From: Microvirga sp052115485
GTDB lineage: Bacteria; Pseudomonadota; Alphaproteobacteria; Rhizobiales; Beijerinckiaceae
Direction of reading: 5' to 3'
Assembly (NCBI RefSeq): GCF_052115485.1
Contig: NZ_JBFRGU010000006.1
Location: 248,001 to 312,000 of the forward strand
Length of the DNA: 64,000 nucleotides
The position numbers and the translations under genes are program-made. Below are positions 49,389-58,960 of this stretch, piece after piece (the first letter of the stretch is position 1; every line of letters starts with the position of its first letter). The notes under the pieces were generated by a model. That model made no database searches. It had not been told where the DNA came from and saw only the letters and a program-made list of their open reading frames with translations.

Positions 49389-50921
49389 TCAGGATTGGAA
49401 CAGAGGCACGATCTTGTCGTCGCCCGACCGTGGGAGATGGCGCTGGATCGCCAGGTCGAGATCACCGCTGACGATCGGTTTGTGAAGCAGCGTGAACTCG
49501 CTCCAATCCTCTGGAACCAGCGTGTTTCCGGTGAGCAGCACCACAGGCAGATCCGGATGTGCCTGCCTGATTTCCCGCGCGAAGGTGACCCCGTCCATAG
49601 GCCCGGGCATGGTCACGTCTGCGATGATGAGATCAGGTTTTTGCCGGCTCAGCGTCGCAACCGCCTCCTCGACTTCGGTTGCGATGCGAACCGCGTAGCC
49701 GGATTCCTCGAGCATGCTCTGCAATGCGAGCGCGACCTCCAGCTCGTCGTCGACGACGAGAATGTTGGCCGCAATCTTGCCATCCTCGAAAGCCGTCTCG
49801 TCCGAACCGGCTCGCGCGCCGATACGCAAAGGCAGTTCAGCGCGAGGCAGGTAAAGGAACGCCGAAATCGACCCCTCGATCAGCTGCCCCATTTCGACTG
49901 CGCCGCTGCTTTCTCGAACGAAATTGAACACCTGATCAAGCCCCGGATCGACGGAGACATCGTCCTTCTCGAAGGAAGTGAGCATCGGATCCGGGACGGG
50001 TTCGGAGACCTCTACAGTAAGGCCGGATTGGCTCCCATGAAACGCAATCTGAATGCAATCGCCGGACAGATCGGCGTTGGCGAGCGAGCCCGGCTCCACA
50101 TGCCGGTTGGAGGCTTCGATCGACACAGCCGCGCCGTTCGGTAGCGCATCGCGAATATGGACGCCCAGATGAACGATGGCGGCTTCGAGCTCCTGAGGAT
50201 CCACCCTCACGGGCCAGAGCTTTTCCGCGGTCGAACAACGGACGTCCACACCACTGCTGCGGAAGGAGCGTCCGAGCAGCATGGCGACGGAACCGATCTG
50301 CTTGGCCACATCGACATATTGCACTTCCGGATCGTTACGTCGCGTGAAGGCCAGCACCTTCGCGATCAGGACCGCCGCCTGATCCGAGGCCACCAGGGCC
50401 GAGAGCAATTTTCGTTGAAGTGTGGGCTGATCCTTGATCTGCTTGGCGACCGCATCCACGTTGGCGCTGATCACCATCAGCTTGTTGTTCAGATCGTGAG
50501 CCACGCCGCCCCGCAGGCGGTTCACCGCATCGAGCTTCTGCGCAACGCGCATTCTCTCGATCCGTTCATCGACCGTGCGGCTCTGCTGAACGGGCTCGGT
50601 CAGCGATGCGCGCCAACCCGCGACGCCAATATGAGGAATGGACGGAGAGCGCTCCATCGGAAAGGCATCTTCGACCCGCAGTTCGCCCTCTTCCGCCGGC
50701 TCGATGAAACGGCCGACCTGCCGCCCGATCGCCAATGGAATCCCGACGGCTGCGACGAGAAACACGAGCGTGCTGACAACGGCCACGGCGACAGCGCCAT
50801 TCGCGAGAGCGACGCCGGTCACGACAAAGCCCGCAAGGATCAGCACGCAACTCGAAGCCGCGAGGTAGAACTTGATGGGTTGAGGCAGTCGCTTCATCAC
50901 GAGCCGTCCGAGCAAAGGCAT
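49389..50921 (-). CDS. Hybrid histidine kinase-like protein with degenerate ATPase domain and receiver
   Basis: 510 residues. Two N-terminal membrane helices (about 17-40 and 45-65) are followed by a dimerisation/phosphoacceptor domain with GGVAHDLNNKLMVIS (His142) and a CA domain (about 235-360). There the N-box reads GVHIRDALP, with His where the Mg-binding Asn is expected, and no DxGxG G1 box or GTGLGL-type G2 box is seen. A C-terminal receiver (about 385-505) keeps acidic pair Asp391-Asp392, phosphoacceptor Asp435 and Lys481. It may sense and relay rather than autophosphorylate. ATG 50897 is an alternative start. Confidence 0.85.
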   Translation of the reverse strand: MPLLGRLVMKRLPQPIKFYLAASSCVLILAGFVVTGVALANGAVAVAVVSTLVFLVAAVGIPLAIGRQVGRFIEPAEEGELRVEDAFPMERSPSIPHIGVAGWRASLTEPVQQSRTVDERIERMRVAQKLDAVNRLRGGVAHDLNNKLMVISANVDAVAKQIKDQPTLQRKLLSALVASDQAAVLIAKVLAFTRRNDPEVQYVDVAKQIGSVAMLLGRSFRSSGVDVRCSTAEKLWPVRVDPQELEAAIVHLGVHIRDALPNGAAVSIEASNRHVEPGSLANADLSGDCIQIAFHGSQSGLTVEVSEPVPDPMLTSFEKDDVSVDPGLDQVFNFVRESSGAVEMGQLIEGSISAFLYLPRAELPLRIGARAGSDETAFEDGKIAANILVVDDELEVALALQSMLEESGYAVRIATEVEEAVATLSRQKPDLIIADVTMPGPMDGVTFAREIRQAHPDLPVVLLTGNTLVPEDWSEFTLLHKPIVSGDLDLAIQRHLPRSGDDKIVPLFQS

Positions 50922-51038
50922 TGACGTGGCGGGAACCGGACGCCAAGAGCAATCCGATATGCGAGACGAGGAACTTTCGATCTAGCGCTCACCCGGCGGT
51001 CAAGTCCTTGTGCTCTTGTCTTTTCTTGGGAGTTCATC

Positions 51039-53252
51039 TTGCGATTTCGCTTTTCGTTGAACCTGACACGCCTTTCCCCGGCCTTGCCCATTCTCTTGGG
51101 CTTGGCCTCGGTCGCGCACGCACAAGACAATGTCGAGCATCGCATCAATGAGCTTTTATCCCGCATGACGCTCGAAGAGAAGGTGGGACAGCTCAATCTC
51201 ATCTCTCATGGCCCCCCCCTGGATTGGAATAATATTGCAAATGGCAAGATCGGGGCATTTCTGAACTTCAACAGTGCTGGGGATATCGCCCAGGCGCAAA
51301 GCCTCGCGCGCCAGTCGCGCTTGAAGATCCCGGCCCTCTTCGGTCTCGATATTTTGCATGGATTCCGAACCCAGTTTCCTGTTCCACTTGGCGAAGCCGC
51401 CGCTTTTAATCCCAGATTGTCGCAACTCGCCTCGACCTTTGCCGCACGGGAAGCGTCCCATGTCGGCGTGCAATGGACCTTTGCGCCTATGGCGGATCTG
51501 TCCCGGGACAGCCGCTGGGGCCGAATCGTGGAGGGATTCGGCGAGGATCCTTATCTGGGCTCGGTTCTCACCGCCGCCCGCGTCCGGGGCTTTCGGGAGG
51601 GTGGCCTCGCAACGGCGGTCAAGCATTTCGCGGGCTACGGGGCTCCGCAGGGCGGGCGCGACTACGACACCACCTTCATTCCGCGCGCGGAGATGTATGA
51701 CATCTACCTCCCGTCCTTCCAAGCCGCGGTGGAGGCGGGAACCGTCAGCGTCATGGCGGCTTTCAACGCGCTCAACGGCATGCCGGCAACAGCCAATGAA
51801 TGGCTTCAGACCGAGGTCCTGCGCCATCAATGGGGCTTTCGCGGCTTCGTGACCTCCGATTGGGGCGGCGTCGGAGAACTCATCGGCCATGGTATCGCCG
51901 CCGACGGCGCGGAAGCCGCCCGAAAAGCGCTTCTCGCAGGCGTCGACATGGACATGATGGGAGAACTCTACGTATCCCACCTGCCTGACGAGGTCCGCGC
52001 CGGGCGCGTCCCGCAGAAGGCGGTGGACGAGGCCGTTCGGCGCGTGCTGCGGGCCAAGATGGAACTCGGCCTTTTCGAGCGCCCCGACGCGGATCCGAGC
52101 CATGATGATTCGGCTTTTCCCTCCCGCGAATCCCGCCAGGCCGCGCGCGACGTCGCGGCCGAGAGCCTTGTCCTGCTCGCGAATCGCGACCAGACCTTAC
52201 CGATCGGGGCGGGCATCCGCTCGGTTGCGGTCGTCGGCCCTCTGGCGGACGCACCGCGCGACCAATTGGGCCCTCATGCCGCCCGTGGCCATGAGCAGGA
52301 CAGTGTCAGCCTCCTGCAAGGCATTCGCGCCCGTGCCGCCAGGGCGGGCGTCGAGGTTCGCTATGCTCCGGCCTGCGATCTGTTCTGCCGGACCATCGAT
52401 CATCTGCCGGAGGCGGTTGAGGCTGCCCGTTCGTCCGATCTCATCATCGCGGTCTTCGGCGAGCCGCAGGAACTGTCCGGCGAGGCGGCCTCGCGCACAC
52501 GGATGACGCTGAGTGGAAGCCAGGAAGCCGCGCTCAAGGCGCTCATTGCCACAGGTAAGCCGGTCGTTCTCGTGCTGATCGCCGGACGGCCGCTGGAACT
52601 CAACTCGCTCGCCGACAAGCTTTCCTCGATCCTGATGGCCTGGTATCCGGGAACGGAAGGGGGCTCAGCCGTGGCGGATGCCCTCTTCGGCGACACGAAC
52701 CCGAGTGGCAAGCTGCCGGTCAGCTGGCCGCGCGCTGGCGGCCAATTGCCGCTCTATTACAACCGTTTGCCGACCGGGCGCCCGACGCTCCCGAACAACC
52801 GATTCACGCTCAACTATATCGATGAGGCGATCACGCCGCTCTACCCATTCGGCTGGGGCCTCGGCTACAGCGCCTTCACCTATTCGGATGCGAGCATCGG
52901 CAAATCGCAACTCGCAAAGAACGAGACCCTGTCCGTTACGGTCACCGTGAAGAATGCCGGAGAGCGGGCAGGACAGGAGGTCGTGCAGCTCTACACCCGC
53001 GATCCCGTGGCAAGCCGCAGTCGACCGCTTCGCGAATTGAAAGCCTTCGAAAAAATCGCCCTCGCGCCCGGAGAAAGTCGGCAGGTGACCCTCGAAGTCC
53101 CGGTCGACAGGCTGGGCTTCCACCTCGACGATGGGACTTATCTTGTCGAACGTGGGGCCATTCAGGTCTTCGTCGGCGGAAGTTCCCTTGCGGACAAAAT
53201 CGGCGAGGTCGAGATCACGGAAGAGACGAGGCGGGCCCCTCCCCAGGAGTAG
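51039..53252 (+). CDS. bglX: Periplasmic beta-glucosidase, glycoside hydrolase family 3
   Basis: 737 residues from TTG 51039, supported by GGGAG 6-7 bases upstream. A signal peptide ends near AHAQ (residue 29). The GH3 N-terminal barrel has KIPALFGLDILHGF, GEDPYLG, KHFAGYGAPQGGRDYD and nucleophile Asp274 (FVTSDWGG). The GH3 C-terminal domain follows, with AGRPLELN and WYPGTEGGSAVADALFG, then a fibronectin-III-like domain near the end (NAGERAGQEVVQLYTRD). It matches E. coli BglX in layout. It would release glucose from beta-glucosides in the periplasm. The downstream glycosyltransferase operon is separated by ~100 bases. Confidence 0.93.
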   Translation: MRFRFSLNLTRLSPALPILLGLASVAHAQDNVEHRINELLSRMTLEEKVGQLNLISHGPPLDWNNIANGKIGAFLNFNSAGDIAQAQSLARQSRLKIPALFGLDILHGFRTQFPVPLGEAAAFNPRLSQLASTFAAREASHVGVQWTFAPMADLSRDSRWGRIVEGFGEDPYLGSVLTAARVRGFREGGLATAVKHFAGYGAPQGGRDYDTTFIPRAEMYDIYLPSFQAAVEAGTVSVMAAFNALNGMPATANEWLQTEVLRHQWGFRGFVTSDWGGVGELIGHGIAADGAEAARKALLAGVDMDMMGELYVSHLPDEVRAGRVPQKAVDEAVRRVLRAKMELGLFERPDADPSHDDSAFPSRESRQAARDVAAESLVLLANRDQTLPIGAGIRSVAVVGPLADAPRDQLGPHAARGHEQDSVSLLQGIRARAARAGVEVRYAPACDLFCRTIDHLPEAVEAARSSDLIIAVFGEPQELSGEAASRTRMTLSGSQEAALKALIATGKPVVLVLIAGRPLELNSLADKLSSILMAWYPGTEGGSAVADALFGDTNPSGKLPVSWPRAGGQLPLYYNRLPTGRPTLPNNRFTLNYIDEAITPLYPFGWGLGYSAFTYSDASIGKSQLAKNETLSVTVTVKNAGERAGQEVVQLYTRDPVASRSRPLRELKAFEKIALAPGESRQVTLEVPVDRLGFHLDDGTYLVERGAIQVFVGGSSLADKIGEVEITEETRRAPPQE

Positions 53253-53350
53253 GCAGGCCTGACTTCCTCTAGACACACGCATACGATTGTGGTTCAGAGG
53301 CGGGCACTGAATAATGCTCCGTTGTTCTGTCAAATCCCGTGGCAATCTCG

Positions 53351-55141
53351 ATGTCGAAACATTTTTCCGTAATGGTTGACAATAGCTGGCAGACTTTCGC
53401 GAGACATAACCCAATACAGACAGCGGTTCTACTTACAGCTGTTTTAGGCTTTGTGTTGCTGGCTCTATTTCAGGCTGCGGCGCCACTCCAACTCGACAAC
53501 ATGGATTTTCCTGCAGTCGCAGCGGCAACTGCAAAAAGCGGGGTCCCGATATACTACCGCGGGGAAGAACACCAGAATCACAGCGGCCTCTATCATCCAC
53601 CGCTGTACATTTACGCCTTGGCTGGATGGTTCAAGATCTTCGGCCCCGGCCCCGTTTCCGCGCGAATGTTCGACGTCGTTTGTGCCATCGGAGGTGGTTT
53701 AATTCTGCTGCAGGTCGTTCGGGCCATGTTCGGTTCGGCCAAAGCCTGGAAGATCGCTCCGGTGTTCTTCGTTATTTATCTGCTCAATCCTTTTGCTTTG
53801 CAGGCATTTTCGATCGTCGACATCGACACATCGATCTACGTGCCCTTGATGATGGTTGTGATCTGGGCGCTCGTGCGGATCGTGTTCAAGGAAGGCGAGC
53901 TGCGTTCGACGCCCGTTGCGCCCGTCGAGTTCCTGCTGATTGCTCTGGCACTGACACTGTGTTTCTGGTCGAAGCTGACGACCACTCTCATTCTGCCTGC
54001 GATCGTCGTCGCGATCTTGAGCATCCGGTTCGGCCTCATCAAATCGTTTCTGCTCGGCGCGGCGCTCACGATTGCTGCATTCGGCCTGTTTCTCGCCACT
54101 TACCGCGTCTATGGCTGGGCGACGGGGCTCGACATCAATTATACATTTAGTTTCCTGCTCGACACGGTCTCCTCGAAGTCAGCGCCCAATACCAGCTTCT
54201 CGAAAAAATTGGCCATTTATGCAGATCGATTCAGAGGCAACCTGATCGACCAGGGCCGCTGGAGTCTGTATCCGATTTTCGCCTGCGCACTTGCTATGGC
54301 GAGCGTTTTGCTCTGGCAGGTTTATCGCGGAAAACCCGCGGAACGTCCCCGTTCGATCGCTGCCCTGAGCGTTTTGCTGCTGGGATTCGCTATCATTGCG
54401 ATCTACAATCTGATCACGGGTCCATATGGTGGCGGGCCTTTCAAATACATCGCACCCGCCTTGCCGCTCCTGGCGCTTGCAAGCGCAGCTCTCATTCAAC
54501 CTCTTCTAAAATCCTTCCGCAGCCAGTCCCCTCGTCACCTAATCATCGGCGCCATTTCTGCGGTTCTTGCCTTCAGCCTGGGATTATCCTGGATTCGTGA
54601 TGCCGCGCTCCTGGGCGAATTGCGTTTCATCTGGATTGGATTGCTGTTGCCCTTCGGCATTGCTGCCGTCGGCTCGATCTTGGCTTCCCTTTCCTTGCAG
54701 AAAGGCTTTGTACGAGGCATCCTCGGCCAATTCGCGTGGCTAGCCATTATTGCCGTCATCGCGCAAGGGGTCGGTATCGCCGTGTATCAGGTGCGCGCCG
54801 ATCACGCGACGCAATATGATTATGGCCAGATCGGCTTCAACGAAGTTCGTAACTGGGTCGAGCAGAATACGCGTCCCGACGAAGTGATCATGTCGATGAA
54901 GGACGTCGGCTTTGCTACCGGACGCCGCTATCTTGAGAATTATGAATGGATTTACGACCCAAGTCAGATGCAAAGGCTCGATCAGGTTGTCGAAAACCTT
55001 AAAATTCGCGTATTTATATTCACCGAAGGTCGTGGCCAGGATCAGCTGATCTTCAATCCAGCTCTTGAAGCTTGGGTTTCGAAGGATACAACGCTGAAGA
55101 AAATAGGTCACTACAAAATTTATATGAGAGGATCGATGTAA
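53351..55141 (+). CDS. GT39/ArnT-like membrane glycosyltransferase
   Basis: About 596 residues. It has 11-12 hydrophobic helices, with an acidic pair in the first periplasmic loop (APLQLDNMDFPAVA) where GT39/GT83 enzymes carry a catalytic Asp/Glu motif, and HNHSGLYHPPLYIYALAGWF before helix 2, which is ArnT/PMT-like. About 80 polar C-terminal residues follow the last helix. Such enzymes use a polyprenyl-phosphate sugar donor on the periplasmic side. ATG 53351 is chosen; GTG 53339 would add four residues. The stop overlaps the GT2 start in TAATG. Confidence 0.85.
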   Translation: MSKHFSVMVDNSWQTFARHNPIQTAVLLTAVLGFVLLALFQAAAPLQLDNMDFPAVAAATAKSGVPIYYRGEEHQNHSGLYHPPLYIYALAGWFKIFGPGPVSARMFDVVCAIGGGLILLQVVRAMFGSAKAWKIAPVFFVIYLLNPFALQAFSIVDIDTSIYVPLMMVVIWALVRIVFKEGELRSTPVAPVEFLLIALALTLCFWSKLTTTLILPAIVVAILSIRFGLIKSFLLGAALTIAAFGLFLATYRVYGWATGLDINYTFSFLLDTVSSKSAPNTSFSKKLAIYADRFRGNLIDQGRWSLYPIFACALAMASVLLWQVYRGKPAERPRSIAALSVLLLGFAIIAIYNLITGPYGGGPFKYIAPALPLLALASAALIQPLLKSFRSQSPRHLIIGAISAVLAFSLGLSWIRDAALLGELRFIWIGLLLPFGIAAVGSILASLSLQKGFVRGILGQFAWLAIIAVIAQGVGIAVYQVRADHATQYDYGQIGFNEVRNWVEQNTRPDEVIMSMKDVGFATGRRYLENYEWIYDPSQMQRLDQVVENLKIRVFIFTEGRGQDQLIFNPALEAWVSKDTTLKKIGHYKIYMRGSM

Positions 55142-56229
55142 TGGAGTCACGCATCCAAGATGCAGACTCTCTGGGCAGGGAAAAGCCGGTCGTGACGGCA
55201 AACCGCGAGACGCCGTCTCCGGCCCAGGGCCCCGTATCGGCATTTAAGCAAGGTCGGCGAGCCACCTATTTTGCTTTGTTCGGAACGTTGTTGATTTCTC
55301 TCGGCGTCACGGCCTTCGTGCTCGGCGCGCTACTGGGTGTCCTCCGTATCGCCGTGGGGGATCCCGGATGGCTGCTGCGGTTCAACGAGTTTATCGTTTG
55401 GTACAGCGCGCTTCCGGTTGTCGCCGGAATTCTGAGCATTGCTTATGACATCTTGTTCACGGTGCGGATCAAGCGTACCGCCAAGAAAGTCCGGTTCGAC
55501 GAGATCGCCAGTACCGACGTTACTGTCGTCCTGACAGCCTACAACGACGAACTCAGCATCTATCACGCCGTCAAGGACTTCGCGGCGTCACCCTATGTGA
55601 AGCGCGTTGTCGTCATCAGCAACAACAGCTCCGACCGAACGATGGATGAAGCCTCCCGCGCCGGGGCAATCGTCTTTGACGAAACCAAACAGGGTTATGG
55701 CGCCTGCGTTTACCGGGCATTGATGGAAGGTTGCCGGTTTGAGGACACTGAACTCGTTCTTCTGTGCGAAGGAGATATGACATTCCGCGCGAGCGATATT
55801 CCCAAGTTCCTCGCCTACGCGCCGCACGCCGATATCGTGAACGGAACGCGCATCGTCGAACAACTGCAAGAGGCTTCGACGCAGATCTCCACGTTCATCC
55901 ACTACGGCAACCTGGCGGTCGGCAAGTTGCTGGAGATGAAATATCTCGGAGAGGCGACGCTGTCGGATGTGGGCACGACCTATAAGCTTTGTCGCAAAGA
56001 TGCGCTGACCCGACTGATGCCACATCTCGATACCGACGTGAATCTCGAGTTCAATCCTCATCTTCTCGAACAGGCGATCCGCCAGGGGCTGAGCGTCGTC
56101 GAATGCCCCATCACGTTCCACCCCCGCGTCGGCGTGAGCAAAGGCGGCAATATTTCGAACAAAGTCGCGGTCCGGGTCGGACTGAGAATGATTTTCGGAA
56201 TCGTGCTCGGATGGAAGCGAATTAAGTGA
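55141..56229 (+). CDS. Glycosyltransferase family 2 with N-terminal membrane helices
   Basis: 362 residues from ATG 55141. Two N-terminal hydrophobic helices (about 42-66 and 82-105) are followed by a GT-A domain with STDVTVVLTAYNDELSI, ISNNSSDRT, VLLCEGDMTFRASDIP (DxD-like) and a TYKLCRKDAL acceptor-side motif. This is closest to DPM1/ArnC-like transferases that make a polyprenyl-phosphate sugar, but the helices are at the N-terminus rather than the C-terminus. It is coupled to the GT39-like gene before it and to the methyltransferase after it (GTGA). Confidence 0.87.
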   Translation: MESRIQDADSLGREKPVVTANRETPSPAQGPVSAFKQGRRATYFALFGTLLISLGVTAFVLGALLGVLRIAVGDPGWLLRFNEFIVWYSALPVVAGILSIAYDILFTVRIKRTAKKVRFDEIASTDVTVVLTAYNDELSIYHAVKDFAASPYVKRVVVISNNSSDRTMDEASRAGAIVFDETKQGYGACVYRALMEGCRFEDTELVLLCEGDMTFRASDIPKFLAYAPHADIVNGTRIVEQLQEASTQISTFIHYGNLAVGKLLEMKYLGEATLSDVGTTYKLCRKDALTRLMPHLDTDVNLEFNPHLLEQAIRQGLSVVECPITFHPRVGVSKGGNISNKVAVRVGLRMIFGIVLGWKRIK

Positions 56230-56885
56230 CGAGTTATGCCAACTACCATGCGACTCGGTTTTCGCACGACAATCGCCGTTCCGTGCTGTGGGATACACTG
56301 ACCCGTCATGTCTTCCAGGCTTACGTCCCTCGCGATGGAGCCATTCTCGAGCTTGGCGCGGGCTATTGCGACTTCATCAACAGCATCGAGGCCTCCGAAA
56401 AATACGCGCTCGACCTATGGCCAGGGATGGTCGACTTCGCTGCGCCGGGCGTACGGACCATTGTCGGCGATCTTTCGCGTATGAGCGAGGTTCCTGATGG
56501 AAGCCTGGATGTGATCTTTGCGAGCAACTTGTTCGAACACGTGACGCAAGATGCGCTGCGGGCATGCGTTGCATCCGCGAAACTGAAGCTGAAACCCGGT
56601 GGGCGCCTGATTGCCGTTCAGCCTAACTATAAGTTCGCCTATCGCGAATATTTCGATGACTATACGCATATCGCGGTTTGGAGCGATGTTTCCCTTGGTG
56701 ATTTTTTCCAGGCCGAAGGGTTGGAAATCGAGAAAGTAGTGCCGCGGTTTCTTCCGCTCACGGTGAAATCGGGCCTTCCGGTTCACCCCCTTCTGATCAG
56801 GGCCTATCTCGCAAGCCCGATCCGGCCTCTTGGCAAGCAGATGATGCTGGTGGCAAGAAATCGCGCGAAGGGAGCCAGCGCATGA
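56226..56885 (+). CDS. Class I SAM-dependent methyltransferase
   Basis: 219 residues from GTG 56226, overlapping the GT2 stop. The SAM-binding motif AILELGAGYCDFINSI and DGSLDVIFASNLFEHV are followed by KPGGRLIAVQPNYKFAYREYFDD and a C-terminal part with HPLLIRAYLASPIRP. This pattern is common in methyltransferases found in polysaccharide or lipid-sugar clusters. The target is unknown; a sugar or lipid-linked intermediate made by the neighbouring transferases is plausible. The stop overlaps the 4-TM transporter start in ATGA. Confidence 0.85.
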   Translation: MTSYANYHATRFSHDNRRSVLWDTLTRHVFQAYVPRDGAILELGAGYCDFINSIEASEKYALDLWPGMVDFAAPGVRTIVGDLSRMSEVPDGSLDVIFASNLFEHVTQDALRACVASAKLKLKPGGRLIAVQPNYKFAYREYFDDYTHIAVWSDVSLGDFFQAEGLEIEKVVPRFLPLTVKSGLPVHPLLIRAYLASPIRPLGKQMMLVARNRAKGASA

Positions 56886-57253
56886 CATCGCTTCAAGCAA
56901 CTTTCCTCGCCGTCGTCGTCGTCATTATGGCGTCAATCGCTCAGGTATTGCTGAAGTCGGGGATTGTGGGGGCAACCCAAGGACAGGCCCTCAGTGCCAC
57001 CGATTTCGTCGCGATCATTCGCGTCATCCTGACACCGGCGGTCTTCTTTGCGCTCTGCCTTTATGGCCTCACCGCATTGATGTGGATCTACATCCTCGCC
57101 AAGTTGCCGCTCTCCACGGCATACCCGATTCTCGGACTGACCTTTGCCATCGTGCCTGTTCTGGCAGCACTTTGGCTGCGCGAGCCAATCTCCGCGCTGC
57201 AAATTGCCGGCACTATTTTCATCGTGCTCGGTGTCTCACTGGTGAATATTTAA
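56882..57253 (+). CDS. Small EamA/SMR-type 4-TM transporter (ArnE/F-like)
   Basis: 123 residues with four hydrophobic helices: VVVVIMASIAQVLLKSGI, VFFALCLYGLTALMWIYIL, LPLSTAYPILGLTFAIVPVLAALW and LQIAGTIFIVLGVSLVNI. Helix 3 has the PLSTAYP.LG signature of SMR/EamA proteins, including the ArnE/ArnF undecaprenyl-phosphate-aminoarabinose flippases. It is the last gene of the coupled operon with the GT39-like, GT2 and methyltransferase genes. A flippase for the lipid-linked sugar is therefore a reasonable guess; drug export is the alternative. Confidence 0.85.
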   Translation: MTSLQATFLAVVVVIMASIAQVLLKSGIVGATQGQALSATDFVAIIRVILTPAVFFALCLYGLTALMWIYILAKLPLSTAYPILGLTFAIVPVLAALWLREPISALQIAGTIFIVLGVSLVNI

Positions 57254-57389
57254 GGTGGGTCGAGCCAGGCGACGTTGGTGATGAAGATCCTGATCGCCGT
57301 GCTGATCTTGGCGTCTCACGGGCTGCTGCCGGGTCTTCGTAGGATCGCGTGATTTTGCGTTTAGCGCCGCCATTGTGGCAACCAGGCCG

Positions 57390-57726
57390 CAAATATCGTC
57401 GGCTCCGATCTCGCGGGACCGTCGCATCGGGATACTTGAAAAATTCGCCGCCATGAGCGTGGTCCACCTCAGGATCCCGCCAATGGGTCATCATGATCTT
57501 GAGATGCTCTTCAAAGAAACGGCGGCTCGCATCGTCCGGCATGTTTCTTTAATAGCGCTCAGCCCGATACGGAGAAGCGCCGCGGCCGACACCCGCTTCC
57601 AAGCGGCCAGTCGCAGCGGATGGTGGAACGGTAACACCATGATGGCGAGGCCGATCTTGAGGCGTTTGGTCTTCTGCGCGACGATCGCAGCAAGCTGGAG
57701 AGGGCCGGCGTCATGAGCCTTGGCCA
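57390..57726 (-). pseudogene. Decayed LLM-class flavin-dependent oxidoreductase fragment
   Basis: Two minus-strand frames, offset from each other, read like adjoining parts of a bacterial-luciferase-like monooxygenase. The upstream frame (about 57720-57585) encodes AHDAGPLQLAAIVAQKTKRL and then IGLAIMVLPFHHPLRLA, a strongly LLM-like beta-strand 2/3 region. A second frame (57542-57404) encodes RRFFEEHLKIMMTHWRDPEV followed by EFFKYPDATVPRD, the later LLM insertion region. The segments between and after are scrambled, and the upstream end runs into the RTX gene stop. It therefore lacks both gene ends and is not functional. Confidence 0.6.
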
Positions 57727-57731
57727 GTCTG

Positions 57732-58960
57732 TCAGATCACGAAGAAATCCTTGTAGGTCATCTTGAGGTCTTTGGTGAGCGTGGCGATCTGGATCTGAGC
57801 CTGTGATCCGGTGCCGTCGGCATCGTAGTACAACGCACCCTTCTTCTTGTCGTAGATGATCCGGTCATCCTGATCATGCGCCTTGGTGCCGACATAAAAC
57901 TCGCCCGCCTTGAGCACCTCCTTCTTCGACAGCTTGGTGAACACGCTCTTCGCGAGATAGATCGTGTCGTCATTGACGTTGAAGTCGGTGATCGTGTCCT
58001 GGTTGGCTCTGTTCGCGCTCGCCGACTTCGAGAGCTTGGTGTCGAACACGAACACGTCCTGGCCCGATCCGCCCGTGAGCACATCCCGGCCTGCGCCGCC
58101 GGACAGCCGGTCGTTGCCGGCTTCGCCCAAGAGCACATCGTTGCCGCCAAGACCTGTGAGCACGTCGTTGCCAGCCTCGCCCTCGAGCCGGTCATCACCG
58201 CCCGTGCCGGTGAGGATGAAAGGGGTCGTCTCGACCACGTCTGCAACCTGGATGGTGAAGGACCGGCTGGTCTGACCGCCATAGGCATCCTTGGCCACGA
58301 CCGTCAGGCTGTGGCTGGCCCTGGTCTCGAAGTCGAGGGCGCCGGTGAGGATGAGGTTGTTGCCGTCGAGGCGGAACGGACCGTCAGTTGAGGCCAGGGT
58401 GTAGGTGAGCGCATCCCCATCGGCATCGGTCGCGGATAGACTCGCCACGATGCCGGTGAGCGCATCCTCGGCCACGACGGTCGTGGACAGGCCAAGGGAT
58501 GTGGGAGCGGCATTCCACAAGGCCACTGTCTTGTCCGAGAACTGCAGCAGGCGGACATCCCGCACCAGGTCGGTGCCGTCGGGACCTGTGACAGTAAACG
58601 TCCCGTCACCGTTGTTGGTGATCTGCGACTGAGCGGACGTGCCGGAGAACACGGCGGTGTTGCTGCCGGCACCACCGTCGAGCGTGTCGTTGCCCTCACC
58701 GCCGATGAGGGTGTCGTTTCCATCATTCCCTGTGAGCACGTTGTCGCCGCCGTCGCCACGGAACCAGTCCGCGCCGGAGCCGCCCTCTAAGTTCTCAATG
58801 CTGATGAGAGTATCGAAACCGTAGCCGGTGTTCTGCCCCTCGCCTTGCTTTGTCAGATCGACGCGAGCTCCGATAGAGCTGGAGAACAACGCCGTATCAA
58901 TGCCGTCGCCGCCATTTAGCGTGTCGTCACCAAACCAGCCATCCAGCGTGTCATCGCCGG
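57732..58960 (-). repeat. Duplicated RTX module (copy 1)
   Basis: Covers the cadherin-like and RTX/C-terminal half of RTX protein 1. Base-by-base reading shows long identical stretches with 61339-62590 (the C-terminal ~100 residues differ at only about ten positions). Upstream of about 58960 the two genes diverge. The partner copy is at 61339-62590. Confidence 0.9.

Noticed and set aside
57254..57389. Insertion-sequence remnant next to the SMR-type gene
   Set aside because: I could not recognise transposase motifs or inverted ends; only the LLM remnant further right is supported.
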